This document shows, one piece after another, positions 1 to 10,164 of a stretch of 64,000 nt of DNA. The notes beneath the pieces were generated by a model. That model was given only the letters and a program-made list of their open reading frames with translations, was not told the DNA's origin and searched no databases. This stretch comes from Hypericibacter adhaerens (GTDB taxonomy: Bacteria > Pseudomonadota > Alphaproteobacteria > Dongiales > Dongiaceae): positions 558,001 to 622,000 of the forward strand of contig NZ_CP042582.1 of assembly GCF_008728835.1 (NCBI RefSeq), in the 5' to 3' direction. The translations under genes and the position numbers were made by a program. How positions within the stretch are numbered: position 1 is the first letter of the stretch; each line of letters opens with the position of its first letter.

Positions 1-400
1 CGATCTCGGGATGCCGGGCCTTGAGCCCGGCCAGGCGCGGCAGCAGCCAGCGCTGGGCGAAAGCGGGGCGCGCATGAAGGATGAGCTGGTTGGGCTTGCG
101 ATACTGCTCGAGCCGCTTCAATCCCAGCTCGAGCCGCTCGAAACAATCGCGCAGCGTGATCTCGAGATCGCGGCCGGCATCGGTCAGCACCGCGTTGCGG
201 TGGAGCCTGTTGAAGAGCGGCTGGCCCAGCTGTTCCTCGAGCATGCGGATCTGGTGGCTCACGGCCGACTGCGTCATGCCCAGCTCGGCGCCCGCCTTCG
301 AGAAGCTGCCGAGCTTCGCCGTGGTGGCGAAGGCACCGAGCGCCCGCATCGAGGGCAGGGCGCGCAGCGAGGCCGGGCGATCGGGAGCAGGCTTACGCAT
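1..400 (-). CDS. LysR-family transcriptional regulator (GcvA-like), truncated by window edge
   Basis: The minus strand from the ATG at 400 reads without a stop to the window edge, giving about the first 133 residues. The N-terminus is a LysR winged helix-turn-helix (about residues 14-72), including FATTAKLGSFSKAGAELGMT and QSAVSHQIRMLEEQLGQPLF, followed by the start of the effector-binding domain. The 'RALPSMRALGAFATTAKLGSF' opening resembles GcvA-type regulators. It is divergent from the agmatine deiminase gene with about 110 bp between the starts, so regulation of that gene is the obvious inference. The effector domain is outside the window, so the ligand cannot be guessed. Confidence 0.9.
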   Translation of the reverse strand, partial: MRKPAPDRPASLRALPSMRALGAFATTAKLGSFSKAGAELGMTQSAVSHQIRMLEEQLGQPLFNRLHRNAVLTDAGRDLEITLRDCFERLELGLKRLEQYRKPNQLILHARPAFAQRWLLPRLAGLKARHPEI

Positions 401-510
401 GAGGAATTTCGATCAGAATGAGAAGAAATCCGCGGCTGCCGGAAACGCAAGGAGCCCCATATAATCAGCAACGGGGCAGGACGGCAAGAAAACCTGGAGG
501 GGCTCGTCGC

Positions 511-1524
511 ATGAGCGAATTGAATGATGTGCGGATGCCGGCGGAATGGGAGCCGCATCGCGGCTGCTTCATGGCCTGGCCGCGCAGCGGCGAGGCCTGG
601 GACCGGCCGGTGGCCGAGATCCGCCGCGACTATGCCGCGGTGGCCCGGGCGATCCGCCGCTTCGAGCCCGTCTTCATGGCGGTCGATCCGGGGCAGGTTC
701 CGGAGGCGCAGAGCGAGCTCGGGCAGGAGATCGAGATCCTGGCGCTGCCCTTCGACGAGCCCTGGATGCGCGACATGGGACCGAGCTTCGTCAAGCGCGG
801 CGACGGCGCCGTCTGTGCCGTTTCCTGGCGCTTCAACGGCTGGGGCGGCTATGCGCCGGCCTTCTCGCAGGATGCGCATCTGGGCCGCAAGCTCGCCCGC
901 AAGATCGAAGCGCCCCTCATCAGCTCGGCGCTCGCGATGGAAGGCGGCGCGCTCCATGTCGACGGCGCGGGCACGCTGCTCACGACCGAGACGGTGGTGC
1001 TCAACAAGAACCGCAATCCCGGCATCACCAAGGAGGCGGCCGAGGCGGAGTTCGCCCGCGCGCTCGGGATCGCCAAGACGATCTGGCTACCGGGCAACCC
1101 CTACGAGAAAGGCACGGACGGCCATATCGACGGCATCGCCTGCTTCGTGCGGCCGGGCGTCCTGCTGTTCGAGGCCAGCGCCTCCAGCCGCGCCGAGATG
1201 CGCGAGACCACGGAGCGCAACCGCCGCGCGCTCGACGGCCAGAGCGACGCCCAGGGAAGGCCGCTCGAGATCCTCACCCTCCGCGAAGCGCCGGACGTCC
1301 GTCCCGGCGCCCATGGCTGGGGCTACTCGACCTCTTACGTGAATTTCTACATCGCCAATGGCGGCGTGGTGATGCCGAGCTTCGGACTGCCGAAGGAGGA
1401 CGCGATCGCCCGCGAGACCGTCGCCGCCGCCTTCCCCGACCGCGAGGTGGTTCAGGTCGACATCTCGACGCTGGCCGCCGGCGGCGGCGGGATCCATTGC
1501 ATCACGCAGCAATGGCCGATGTGA
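511..1524 (+). CDS. aguA: Agmatine deiminase family protein
   Basis: Predicted 337-residue cytosolic enzyme of the peptidyl-arginine/agmatine deiminase family, converting agmatine to N-carbamoylputrescine and ammonia in the arginine-to-putrescine route. Family landmarks are visible: EWEPHRGCFMAWP near the N-terminus, the PWMRDMGPSF segment, EGGALHVDG, the DGHID motif with the catalytic His/Asp, and GGGGIHCITQQ at the C-terminus with the nucleophilic cysteine at residue 330. The ATG at 511 is preceded by CTGGAGGGG, a good ribosome site; a longer in-frame start at 418 has none. It is divergent from a LysR gene. The N-carbamoylputrescine amidase partner is not seen nearby. Confidence 0.9.
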   Translation: MSELNDVRMPAEWEPHRGCFMAWPRSGEAWDRPVAEIRRDYAAVARAIRRFEPVFMAVDPGQVPEAQSELGQEIEILALPFDEPWMRDMGPSFVKRGDGAVCAVSWRFNGWGGYAPAFSQDAHLGRKLARKIEAPLISSALAMEGGALHVDGAGTLLTTETVVLNKNRNPGITKEAAEAEFARALGIAKTIWLPGNPYEKGTDGHIDGIACFVRPGVLLFEASASSRAEMRETTERNRRALDGQSDAQGRPLEILTLREAPDVRPGAHGWGYSTSYVNFYIANGGVVMPSFGLPKEDAIARETVAAAFPDREVVQVDISTLAAGGGGIHCITQQWPM

Positions 1525-1565
1525 GGGGGCCTTCAATTCCGGCCGGTTCGAGCCGTTGCCTTTGT

Positions 1566-1649
1566 CGTCATCCCCGCGAAAGCGGGGATCCAACGTCAAG
1601 CTTGCCGTGCTGGATCAGGATGGATCCCCGCTTTCGCGGGGAAGACAAA
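1566..1649. repeat. Palindromic intergenic repeat, family 1 (inverted pair)
   Basis: Two inverted copies of a self-complementary core, ATCCCCGCGAAAGCGGGGAT, face each other at about 1566-1592 and 1622-1648, separated by about 30 bases. The same core pair occurs between def and fmt (9968-10068). The element fills most of the 335-bp gap between aguA and the DUF4139 gene; nothing else is visible there. It probably forms a strong hairpin in RNA and may act as a terminator for aguA. Confidence 0.8.
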
Positions 1650-1859
1650 AGAGCATGCGGGCCCGCCCCTTCTGTAGGGGGTGATTTCGATAACGGGCCA
1701 TCCCGCGCCCTTAAAATCCCTTGCCCGCGCCCTTAATTGGCCTTAATGGCGCGTCATCTAGGCGCCCGTGGGACATATCCGCCGCTCCTGTTGCAGGCCC
1801 GTGACGATGGTGGTCGTCCGGCCGCAACCCTCGAGGACCGGCCTTTGGGGAGTTCATCG

Positions 1860-3332
1860 ATGAGCCTTCGTTCGAGCTTGCTGCGCGCCTCGGCCTTGAA
1901 GCCGGTGGCGGCTTTGTCGCTGGCCGCGATCCTGTTGCTGGGCCCGGCGGCGATTTCCTCCGCGGCCTGGGCCGAGACCGCGCCCGCCGAGACGCAGGTC
2001 TCGCTCGACGACCAGACCGGCGTCGCCATCACCATCTACAACCAGGACCTCGCCCTGGTGCGCGACCAGCGCAAGATCCCGCTGACCGCCGGGCTCAACG
2101 ACCTCGCCTTCATCGATGTGAGCGGGCAGATGCGCCCCGAGACGGCGCTGCTGCGCGTCGACGGCGCCAAGGTCACGGTGCGCGAGCAGAACTTCAATTT
2201 CGACCTGCTGACGCCCGAGAAGCTCCTGGAGAAGTCGGTGGGCCGCAAGGTGCGCGTCATCACCACCAACTACGCCACCGGCGCCGAGACGACCGAGGAG
2301 GCGACGGTCTTGAGCGTCGCCGGCGGCGTGGTGCTCAAGATCGGCGACCGGATCGAGACCGCGTCCCCCGGCCGCATCGTGTTCGACGAGGTGCCGCCCA
2401 ACCTGCGCGCGCGGCCGACGCTGGTGATCGACGCCGACAGCGACAAGGCCGGCGACGCGACGGCGCAGCTTTCCTACCTGACCGGCGGCCTGAGCTGGGC
2501 CGCCGACTATGTGGCCTCGCTCAGCCCGGACGAGAAGACGCTCGATATCGACGGCTGGGTCACGCTCACCAACCAGAGCGGCACCACCTATCGCGACGCC
2601 AAGCTGCAGCTCGTGGCGGGCGACGTGCATCGCGTCCAGCAGGAGATGATGAAGGACATGACGGTGGCCACGGCCATGCCGGCGCCGGCGGCCGAGCAGG
2701 CGATGAGCGAGCAGTCGCTGTTCGAGTATCACCTCTATACGCTGAACCGCCCGACCACGATCGCCGAGAACCAGACCAAGCAGGTGGCGCTCTTGAGCGC
2801 CGCCTCGGTGCCGGTCGAGAAGGAGTTCCGCTTCACCGACCTGACGGCGCGCGGCTATACCTACGATATCGGCGAGCAGGAGCGGGTCAACGCCACCGTC
2901 TATGTCAGCTTCGTCAATGACGACAAGTCGCATCTGGGCCTGCCGCTGCCCAAGGGCACGGTCAGGGTCTACAAGGCCGACAATGACGGGCAGGTGCAGT
3001 TCGTGGGCGAGGACGCGATCGACCATACGCCCAAGAACGAGGATGTCCGGCTCACGCTGGGCCAGGCCTTCGACGTGACCGCCCGCGCGCGCCAGACCAA
3101 ATACGAGAAGATCTCGGACTCGGTCTATGAGAGCGCCTACGAGATCGAGCTCAAGAACGCCAAGAAGGAGCCGGTCACGGTCGTGCTGATCGAGGACGTC
3201 CCCGGTACTTGGAAGATCCTGAGCGAGAGCGCGAAGCACGAAGAGGTGAACTCGAACCGCCTGCGCTGGGAAGTCCAGGTCCCGGCCGAGGGTTCGGCGA
3301 AGTTCAGCTACGCGGTGCGGGTGCGGTACTAG
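1860..3332 (+). CDS. Exported DUF4139 domain-containing protein
   Basis: Predicted 490-residue exported protein of unknown role. The start at 1860 is chosen because it begins a clean signal peptide: basic MSLRSSLLRASALK, a hydrophobic core AALSLAAILLLGPAA, and a cleavage region around AWAETA. The mature part begins with a conserved strand VAITIYNQDLALVRDQRKI, typical of the N-terminal region of DUF4139 proteins, followed by the beta-rich DUF4139 domain from about residue 190 to the end (LSYLTGGLSWAADYVASLSP, then alternating strands to FSYAVRVRY). Function of the family is not established. Both flanks carry palindromic repeats, so it is probably a single-gene unit. Confidence 0.85.
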   Translation: MSLRSSLLRASALKPVAALSLAAILLLGPAAISSAAWAETAPAETQVSLDDQTGVAITIYNQDLALVRDQRKIPLTAGLNDLAFIDVSGQMRPETALLRVDGAKVTVREQNFNFDLLTPEKLLEKSVGRKVRVITTNYATGAETTEEATVLSVAGGVVLKIGDRIETASPGRIVFDEVPPNLRARPTLVIDADSDKAGDATAQLSYLTGGLSWAADYVASLSPDEKTLDIDGWVTLTNQSGTTYRDAKLQLVAGDVHRVQQEMMKDMTVATAMPAPAAEQAMSEQSLFEYHLYTLNRPTTIAENQTKQVALLSAASVPVEKEFRFTDLTARGYTYDIGEQERVNATVYVSFVNDDKSHLGLPLPKGTVRVYKADNDGQVQFVGEDAIDHTPKNEDVRLTLGQAFDVTARARQTKYEKISDSVYESAYEIELKNAKKEPVTVVLIEDVPGTWKILSESAKHEEVNSNRLRWEVQVPAEGSAKFSYAVRVRY

Positions 3333-3354
3333 GCGGCATCGCGTTTCGCGATCA

Positions 3355-3476
3355 CCCTCCCCCCACCCCCTCCCGCATCCTCCTTCGCCCGGTGGGCTTC
3401 GGAGGACAGGAGGGGAGGGGGCGAGATGTTGGTTGTTCCAGCCCCCTCCCCTGGCGGGAGGGGGTAGGGGGAGGGG
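3355..3476. repeat. Palindromic intergenic repeat, family 2 (C/G-tract inverted repeat)
   Basis: A C-tract arm (CCCTCCCCCCACCCCCTCCC) and a complementary G-tract arm (GGGAGGGGGTAGGGGGAGGG) flank the spacer GCGAGATGTTGGTTGTTCCA. A shorter, nearly identical copy with almost the same spacer is at 30620-30709. It lies in the 323-bp gap between two genes that converge here. No gene or promoter is visible in the rest of the gap (3477-3655). Confidence 0.8.
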
Positions 3477-3655
3477 CCGCTTCCAGGAAGAGCGAAGCCG
3501 CCGGCCATCAATCTCGCTCGACGCTCGGAAGTCGAGCAAAGCGATCCTATCCGAGGGCATGGCGATCGCTGATCCGCGGCCCTGTAATGCCACGGCGGGA
3601 CCGCCCGGTCGCCAGAGCCGGGTTCGTCGCTGCGGGGCTGTCGCGAGCTTCTCGG

Positions 3656-4597
3656 CTAGGGCGTCGCTTTGCCGAGCTTGCCGAAGCGCTCCATGAGATA
3701 GGCCTGCGCGCCGTCGGCGAGAAAATCCCGGTCCATGCGCATCTCGTCGTCGAAGACGATGGCGGCGATGGAGCGGTCGGTCAGGATGGTGCCCAGGAGC
3801 GCGATGGCGCCGTCGTCGTCGAAGATGTTCTCGCCATAGATCAACCGCTTGTCCACGGCGTCGTCGCCCATCAGGAAGCGGAAATAGTTGAACTGCAGGT
3901 AGCCGTTCCGCGGCATGCGCGGACCGAGGACGAACACGCGGATATTGTTCCATTCGTCCGGCGTCATGCCGGCACGCCATTTCTGGACGATCGAATCCAG
4001 CAGGTCGATCTGGTCGCGCGCCGCCGCGGCGGCGTTCGCCAGGAGGAAAGGCGCGACCTCGTGTCCCGCCGCGGTCAGTTCCTCCCGCGTATAGCTGCCC
4101 TTCTGCAGCACGGAGTCCATGAACGCCAGCAGGTGCTGCACGATGAACCGGTCGCGGGCGAGAGCGTCGTCGCCCAGCCCCAGCGTGTCGAGAATGGGTT
4201 CGACCGCTTTCGTCTGCACCTCCAGCTTTTCCAGATAGGGGCGCCATTTGGAGGCGCCGCCGGCCGGATCGTCGAGATAAGCCTGCAGCAGGCCCACCGT
4301 GCCCAGCGCGATATGGGACATCGTCTTCAGGCTGGTGTAGCTGTCGGGCGTGTAGTTGGCCCGGGTCTCGCTGCCGTTCGCCATCAGGACGATGTCGCTT
4401 CCGACGATGATGATCGGTCCCCGGTGCGACAGCGTTTCGGCCTTGCCGGCCGCATAGGCCGCCCGGGCGGTGTCGTTGAGCGCCTTGAGCTGCTCCTCGT
4501 TGGAGAGCGCATGGGCGGGCCCGCCGAGCAACAGCAGGAACAAGCCCAGCAGCAGCGGAAAGGCCACGCGAAATGGCGCGGTCGAGAATCCGATCAT
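3656..4597 (-). CDS. Exported protein of unknown function
   Basis: Predicted 313-residue protein that I do not recognise. The start at 4597 is preferred over a longer frame because GGGGGA lies just upstream and the N-terminus becomes a signal peptide (MIGFSTAPFRVAFPLLLGLF followed by LLLLGGPAHALS, cleavage likely after AHA). The mature protein is rich in helices, without further membrane segments or cysteines. The C-terminal third contains acidic clusters (FDDDGAI, FDDEMRMDRDFLADGAQ). No neighbour on the same strand is close enough to suggest an operon. Confidence 0.7.
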   Translation of the reverse strand: MIGFSTAPFRVAFPLLLGLFLLLLGGPAHALSNEEQLKALNDTARAAYAAGKAETLSHRGPIIIVGSDIVLMANGSETRANYTPDSYTSLKTMSHIALGTVGLLQAYLDDPAGGASKWRPYLEKLEVQTKAVEPILDTLGLGDDALARDRFIVQHLLAFMDSVLQKGSYTREELTAAGHEVAPFLLANAAAAARDQIDLLDSIVQKWRAGMTPDEWNNIRVFVLGPRMPRNGYLQFNYFRFLMGDDAVDKRLIYGENIFDDDGAIALLGTILTDRSIAAIVFDDEMRMDRDFLADGAQAYLMERFGKLGKATP

Positions 4598-4807
4598 GAT
4601 ATCCCCCTGACAATAGGCAGCCCGCGCAAAGTATCGGTCAGGAGGGCCGCTCCTCGCTACCTCTCTCTCTGCGCGCCGAAGGGCAGGCCGGGTCGCTGAA
4701 TCCGGGGTGGAACGGGTTTGTGAACCTTTGCTCATCCCGGCGCCTGCGTCCGAAAGGGGAGGGATGTGGTCGGCGTCGGACTCGCTCCGGGCTTCGAAGC
4801 GATCGCC

Positions 4808-6325
4808 CTAATAGGTTGCGCCGTAATTCCACGGCACGAACTCCTCGTCGCCATAGCCGAGGCGCTCGCTGCTTGTCTTCTCGCCCGAGGCGGTGCGCAG
4901 CATCAGATCGAAGATACGCTCGCCCATCTCGTCCAGCGTCGCGGTGCCGTCGGCGATCTCGCCGCAATTGATGTCCATGTCGCCCTTCATGCGCTGGTAC
5001 ATCGGCGTATTGGTGGCGAGCTTGAGGCTCGGCGCCGGCTTGCAGCCGAAGCAGGAGCCGCGGCCGGTGGTGAAGCAGACGAGATTGGCGCCGGCCGCGA
5101 CCTGGCCCGTGGCCGAGACCGGATCGTAACCCGGCGAATCCATGTAGACCGCGCCCTTGGCCGTGATCGGCTCGGCATAGCGGTAGACGGCGGTGAGCGG
5201 CGAGCTGCCGCTCTTGGCGACGGCGCCCAGCGACTTCTCGAGGATGGTGGTGATGCCGCCGGCCTTGTTGCCGGGCGAGGGATTGTTGTCGAGGCTGCCA
5301 TCGTCCTTCCGGGCATGCTCCTCCCACCAGCGGATCAGCTCGATCAGCGTCTCGCCCACGGCCGGTTCGGTCACGCGCGCGAGCAGCAGGCTCTCGGCGC
5401 CATAGATCTCCGGCGTCTCGCTGAGGATGCCGGTGCCGCCCGCCGCCGCCAGCAGGTCCACCGCCCTGCCCAGCGCCGGATTGGCCGTCAGGCCCGAGAA
5501 GCCGTCGGAGCCGCCGCATTGGAGGCCCACCGTCAGATGCTCGGCGCCGACCGGCGTGCGCGTGGCCGCGGCGGCCGGCTCGATCATGGTCTTGAGCGCA
5601 TCGATCGCGGCGCGGACCGTCGCCTCGGTGCCGCCTTCCTCCTGGATGACGAGGGGCTTCAGCCGCTCGCTCGGATGAAGGCCCGCCTTCGCCATGAAGT
5701 CATGGACCTGGTTGTCCTCGCAGCCGAGCGCCACGACCAGCACGCCGGCGAAGTTCGGATGGTTGGCGTAGCCCGCGAGCGTGCGGCGCAGGAGAGTGAT
5801 GTTGGGGCCGTCGCCGCGCGCGCCGCAGCCTTGCTGGTGGGTGAGGGAGGCGATGCCGTCGATGGTGGGGTAAGCCGCGAGATCCACCTCGCGGCGGAAG
5901 CGGTCGGCGATGAGCCGCGCCACGGTCGCCGAGCAGTTCACCGTCGTCAGCACGCCCAGATAGTTGCGCGTGCCGACGCGCCCGTCGGCGCGGCGAAAGC
6001 CTTCGAAGGAGGCCGACCGGCGCGCGGGCTGCGGCAGCGCCGCGCCGCCCAGGCGCCAGTTCACCTTCATCGGCTGGAAGGCGAGATTCTGCGTGTGGAC
6101 ATGAGCGCCGGCCGCGATCGGCCGGGTCGCGACCCCGATGGGGATGCCGAACTTCAGCACGGGCTCGCCTTGCGCGATCGCATGGCGCGCCAACTTGTGC
6201 CCGCGCGGGATCGCCTCGCCGAGCACGAGCCCGTCCTCGATGCGGGTGCCGGCCGGCAGGTCGTTCAAGGCAACCAGGACGGAGTCCCGATCGTTCAGCT
6301 TGAGCCAGTCCTGTCCCGCCGCCAC
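4808..6325 (-). CDS. uxaA: UxaA-family altronate dehydratase
   Basis: Predicted 505-residue sugar-acid dehydratase. It has an N-terminal SAF-like domain (about residues 1-90; WLKLNDRDSVLVALNDLPAG) followed by the D-galactarate/altronate dehydratase core, with RVGTRNYLGVLTTVNCSATV, GCGARGDGPN, and the cysteine-containing CFTTGRGSCFGCKPAPS near the C-terminus. These fit the Fe(II)-dependent altronate dehydratase that makes 2-keto-3-deoxygluconate. Length matches UxaA (about 495) better than GarD (about 523), but an altronate/galactarate assignment from sequence alone is uncertain. No uronate or KDG-pathway partner is adjacent, so the substrate remains inferred. Confidence 0.8.
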   Translation of the reverse strand: MAAGQDWLKLNDRDSVLVALNDLPAGTRIEDGLVLGEAIPRGHKLARHAIAQGEPVLKFGIPIGVATRPIAAGAHVHTQNLAFQPMKVNWRLGGAALPQPARRSASFEGFRRADGRVGTRNYLGVLTTVNCSATVARLIADRFRREVDLAAYPTIDGIASLTHQQGCGARGDGPNITLLRRTLAGYANHPNFAGVLVVALGCEDNQVHDFMAKAGLHPSERLKPLVIQEEGGTEATVRAAIDALKTMIEPAAAATRTPVGAEHLTVGLQCGGSDGFSGLTANPALGRAVDLLAAAGGTGILSETPEIYGAESLLLARVTEPAVGETLIELIRWWEEHARKDDGSLDNNPSPGNKAGGITTILEKSLGAVAKSGSSPLTAVYRYAEPITAKGAVYMDSPGYDPVSATGQVAAGANLVCFTTGRGSCFGCKPAPSLKLATNTPMYQRMKGDMDINCGEIADGTATLDEMGERIFDLMLRTASGEKTSSERLGYGDEEFVPWNYGATY

Positions 6326-6410
6326 GCGCGCTCTCCCTTGGTCAGGCGAAGAGCTTAGCCGATCTCAGCGACGGCAACGGCAGGAAAGGAAGACGGCGTT
6401 TTTCCTGCTT

Positions 6411-6444
6411 TTCCCTCTCCGCCCGCGACGCGGGGGAGAGGGAA
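6411..6444. repeat. Short palindrome downstream of nfeD (family 2-like)
   Basis: TTCCCTCTCCGCCCGCGACG and its partner CGGGGGAGAGGGAA form an 8-9 bp stem just past the nfeD stop codon. In the minus-strand transcript it could act as a factor-dependent terminator; there is no T-tract. Confidence 0.5.
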
Positions 6445-6452
6445 GAACAAGC

Positions 6453-6913
6453 CTACGCCGCTTCGACCTTCAGCGTCGTGCCTTCGACGGCGATCACGCG
6501 GACGCGGGCGCCCTTGGGGAGGTCGGGGCCTTCGGCGCGCCAGACGGTGTCGCCGACCTTGACCGCGCCGCGGCCGACATGGATGGCCTCGGCCAGGGTA
6601 TAGATCTGGCCCACCAGTGCGTCGGCGCGGCGGTTGAGGCCGGTATCCTCGGTCTTGATCGGATGGCGCTTGAGCCAGGCCCGGCCGGCGAAGACCGCGA
6701 CCACCGACAGCACGGCGAAGATCAGGACCTGGAGCTGCCAGCCGAGATCGGGGAGGATCACCAGCAGCAGTCCCACGACGCCGGCGGCGAGCCCCAGCCA
6801 GAGGAAGAAGGTGCCGGGCGCCAACACCTCCAGCAGGAGCAGGAGGACGCCCAGGATCCACCAATGCCAGAACTCGACGTTCCCCTGCAGGAACGCGGTC
6901 ACCGCGTCGCCCA

Positions 6914-6914
<1 letters not shown>
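6453..6914 (-). CDS. NfeD-like membrane protein
   Basis: Predicted 153-residue NfeD-family protein with two to three N-terminal membrane segments (WHWWILGVLLLLLEVLAPGT, LWLGLAAGVVGLLL, LIFAVLSVVAVFAGRAW) and a C-terminal soluble OB-fold-like domain (about 85-150; ALVGQIYTLAEAIHVGRGAV then KVGDTVWRAEGPDLPKGARV). NfeD proteins partner with SPFH/stomatin proteins in membrane microdomains. It starts with GTG whose first base overlaps the last base of the upstream SPFH gene's TAG stop, a one-base overlap that implies translational coupling. Confidence 0.88.
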
Positions 6915-7861
<947 letters not shown>

Positions 7862-8028
7862 GTTCGTCTGCTCCCCTGTTTCCTGCGGCGCCGGCCGGGC
7901 CCACTCCCCGATCCGCCGGAACGCCGTCAGCCGCCACCAACTTGTTCCTGCCGCCAAACCGTCACCATGACGAAGCGGCGACTAATACCCCCGGCTGCAA
8001 CCGGCAATGGCGCCTAGGAATATGGCCC

Positions 8029-9171
8029 TTACCGCTTGGCAATCAAGAGATCGGCTGCCGGCAGTGGCGCCGGCGTTGGCGTCGCGCCGCTTTCCTCGAT
8101 CTCCACTTCCTGGATGCGCTCACCGCGCTTCTGGATCTGCTCGGACGATGTGGCGATGTCCTTCAGGTCCTTGCCCACCTGTTCGTGATGCTTCTGCAGG
8201 TTGCTGACGCGCTCGGAGAGGCGGCGCACATCCTCGAGCAGCAGGCCCACGATGCGCTGGATCACATGCGCCTGCTCGCGCATGCGAACGTCGCGCAGCA
8301 CGGCGCGGATCGTGGTCAGGAGCGCCATCAGCGTCGAGGGCGAGGCGATCGAGACCCGCCGCCGCAGGGCTTCCTCGACCAGCGCCGTGAAGCCGCCATG
8401 GAGCTCGGCATAGACCGCCTCGGAGGGCAGGAACATCACCGCCCAGTCGGCGGTCTCGCCCGCGAGGATGTATTTCCCGGCGATGTCGAGCACGTGATTG
8501 CGCACCGCGGTCTGGAAGTCGCGCTGCGCCAGCTTGAGCGCCGCCTCGTCCTTGGCCTCCTTGAGCGCGCGATAGGCCTCGAGCGGGAACTTCGAATCGA
8601 TCGCGATCGGGCCCGGCGGCTGGGGCAGCTTCAGCAGGCAGTCGACCCGCTTGCCGTTGGAGAGCGTCGCCTGGAACTCGAAGCTCGCGGCCGGCATCGC
8701 ATCGCGCACCAAGGCCTCGAGCTGGACCTCGCCGAAGGCGCCGCGCGCCTGCTTGTTCGAGAGGATGTCCTGGAGCCCGACCACCTGGGTCGAGAGTTCG
8801 GTGATGTTCTTCTGCGCGGCGTCGATGACGGCGAGACGCTCCTTGAGCTCGGTCAGGGATTGCTGCGCCTGGGTGGAGGATTCCTGGAGCCGAAGTCCCA
8901 CCCGGTCGCCGAGCTGGGCCAGGCGCTGCTCGACCGTGGCGGCGAGTGCCCGCTCCTGCGTCTGCAGCCCCTCGGCCAGCCGCGCCTGGGCCTCGCTCTG
9001 GGCCCGGGCCATCTGGTCGAAGCGGCCGGTGAGCTCCGCCATCCGGCCGGCATCGGCGCCCGACCGGCGCATCAGGGCGATGCCGAATCCGACCGCCACC
9101 AGGAGCGCGACGAGGGCCAGGAGCGCCACGCCGGTCAGGATCAGGGTGGGGTCGAGCGGCCAGGCAGCCAT
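8029..9171 (-). CDS. rmuC: DNA recombination protein RmuC
   Basis: Predicted 380-residue RmuC homologue: an N-terminal membrane anchor (DPTLILTGVALLALVALLVA), a long coiled coil (about residues 45-130, Gln/Glu/Ala-rich), then the nuclease-like RmuC domain (about 135-350) with GAFGEVQLEALVRDAMPAAS, DCLLKLPQPPGPIAIDSKFP and ADWAVMFLPSEAVYAEL. The I-D-S-K and nearby acidic residues correspond to the PD-(D/E)xK-like core of the family, which limits inversions or suppresses mobile DNA. It stands alone on the minus strand, divergent from def. Confidence 0.93.
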   Translation of the reverse strand: MAAWPLDPTLILTGVALLALVALLVAVGFGIALMRRSGADAGRMAELTGRFDQMARAQSEAQARLAEGLQTQERALAATVEQRLAQLGDRVGLRLQESSTQAQQSLTELKERLAVIDAAQKNITELSTQVVGLQDILSNKQARGAFGEVQLEALVRDAMPAASFEFQATLSNGKRVDCLLKLPQPPGPIAIDSKFPLEAYRALKEAKDEAALKLAQRDFQTAVRNHVLDIAGKYILAGETADWAVMFLPSEAVYAELHGGFTALVEEALRRRVSIASPSTLMALLTTIRAVLRDVRMREQAHVIQRIVGLLLEDVRRLSERVSNLQKHHEQVGKDLKDIATSSEQIQKRGERIQEVEIEESGATPTPAPLPAADLLIAKR

Positions 9172-9325
9172 GACGGGAGGAGGCCTCGAATCGGGGGACG
9201 GGGAACGACCCTAGCATGGGCCGGGAAAGCGGCCAAACCCGCGGAAATCCGCGGCTTGACGCGGGTCCCGGCGATCCATACCTAGAGGGTGCACCAAGCT
9301 CCGTTTTCCATCTTTTCCAGCCCCC

Positions 9326-9862
9326 ATGGCCCTGCTTCCCATCATCGTCGCTCCCGACCCGCGCCTGAACAAGAAGGCCAAGCCCGTGGCCGAGGTCGAC
9401 GCGCGCGTCCGCAAGCTCATGGGCGACATGCTGGAGACCATGTATCTGGCGCCCGGCATCGGGCTGGCGGCGCCGCAGGTCGGCGTGCTGGAGCGCGTGA
9501 TCGTGCTCGACCTCGCGCATGAGGGCGAGGAGCCGCGGCCGCTGCGCATGGCCAATCCCGAGCTGCTCTGGGTCTCGGACGAGGACGCGGTCTATAACGA
9601 GGGCTGCCTGTCGGTGCCCGAGCATTATGCCGACGTGACGCGGCCCGCGAAGATCAAGGTCCGCTATCTCGACGAGAACAACAAGGAAGTCGAGCTCGAG
9701 GCCGAGGGGCTGCTCGCGACCTGCATCCAGCACGAGATGGACCATCTCGACGGCATCCTCTTCATCGACCACCTGACCGCGCTCAAGCGCAACATCATCC
9801 TGCGCAAGCTCCTCAAGGCGAAGAAAGCCGCCCCCCAGCCCGCCCGCGACCACGCGCTCTGA
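9326..9862 (+). CDS. def: Peptide deformylase
   Basis: Predicted 178-residue Fe2+-dependent peptide deformylase that removes the N-formyl group from new proteins. All three family motifs are present: [10 protein letters not shown] (motif 1), EGCLSVPE with the metal-binding cysteine (motif 2), and HEMDHLDG with the two metal-binding histidines and catalytic glutamate (motif 3). The ATG at 9326 opens directly with the canonical [17 protein letters not shown]. It is followed, after a repeat-filled gap of 302 bp, by fmt, the enzyme that adds the formyl group. Confidence 0.97.
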   Translation: MALLPIIVAPDPRLNKKAKPVAEVDARVRKLMGDMLETMYLAPGIGLAAPQVGVLERVIVLDLAHEGEEPRPLRMANPELLWVSDEDAVYNEGCLSVPEHYADVTRPAKIKVRYLDENNKEVELEAEGLLATCIQHEMDHLDGILFIDHLTALKRNIILRKLLKAKKAAPQPARDHAL

Positions 9863-9967
9863 GCGGTGGCGGGGGTGGGGGACGCGATGGGCTTTCAATC
9901 GAGCGCGGCGGCGAACACCCGCAGTTCCGTCACTTCCGCTCTCTCTTCCGTCGTCTCCGCCCCCACT

Positions 9968-10068
9968 GTCATCCCCGCGACCTGTACCGTCATCCCCGCG
10001 AAAGCGGGGATCCATCCTTCAGCATGCGCCGCTGGATCGAGTTGGATCCCCGCTTTCGCGGGGATGAC
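9968..10068. repeat. Palindromic intergenic repeat, family 1 (between def and fmt)
   Basis: Contains a half copy (GTCATCCCCGCG at 9968), then two inverted full cores ATCCCCGCGAAAGCGGGGAT separated by about 25 bases, matching the element at 1566-1649. Flanking it are several short direct copies of the motif (A)TGACAGTGGGG(GC/AC)G. It accounts for most of the def-fmt spacer and may terminate or attenuate transcription into fmt. Confidence 0.8.
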
Positions 10069-10164
10069 AGTGGGGACGGGAATGACAGTGGGGGCGAAGA
10101 CGACGGTACAGGCGGTGGAGCCGAGAACAGCGATCGCCCGCCTGGCCCGGGAAGCCGCCCGTCC

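Noticed and set aside
1854-4613. A 919-codon open frame on the minus strand across the DUF4139 gene and its neighbour
   Set aside because: It is antisense to a gene with a proper signal peptide and domain, has repetitive Arg/Gly/Ala-rich sequence typical of GC-rich shadow frames, and crosses a palindromic repeat.
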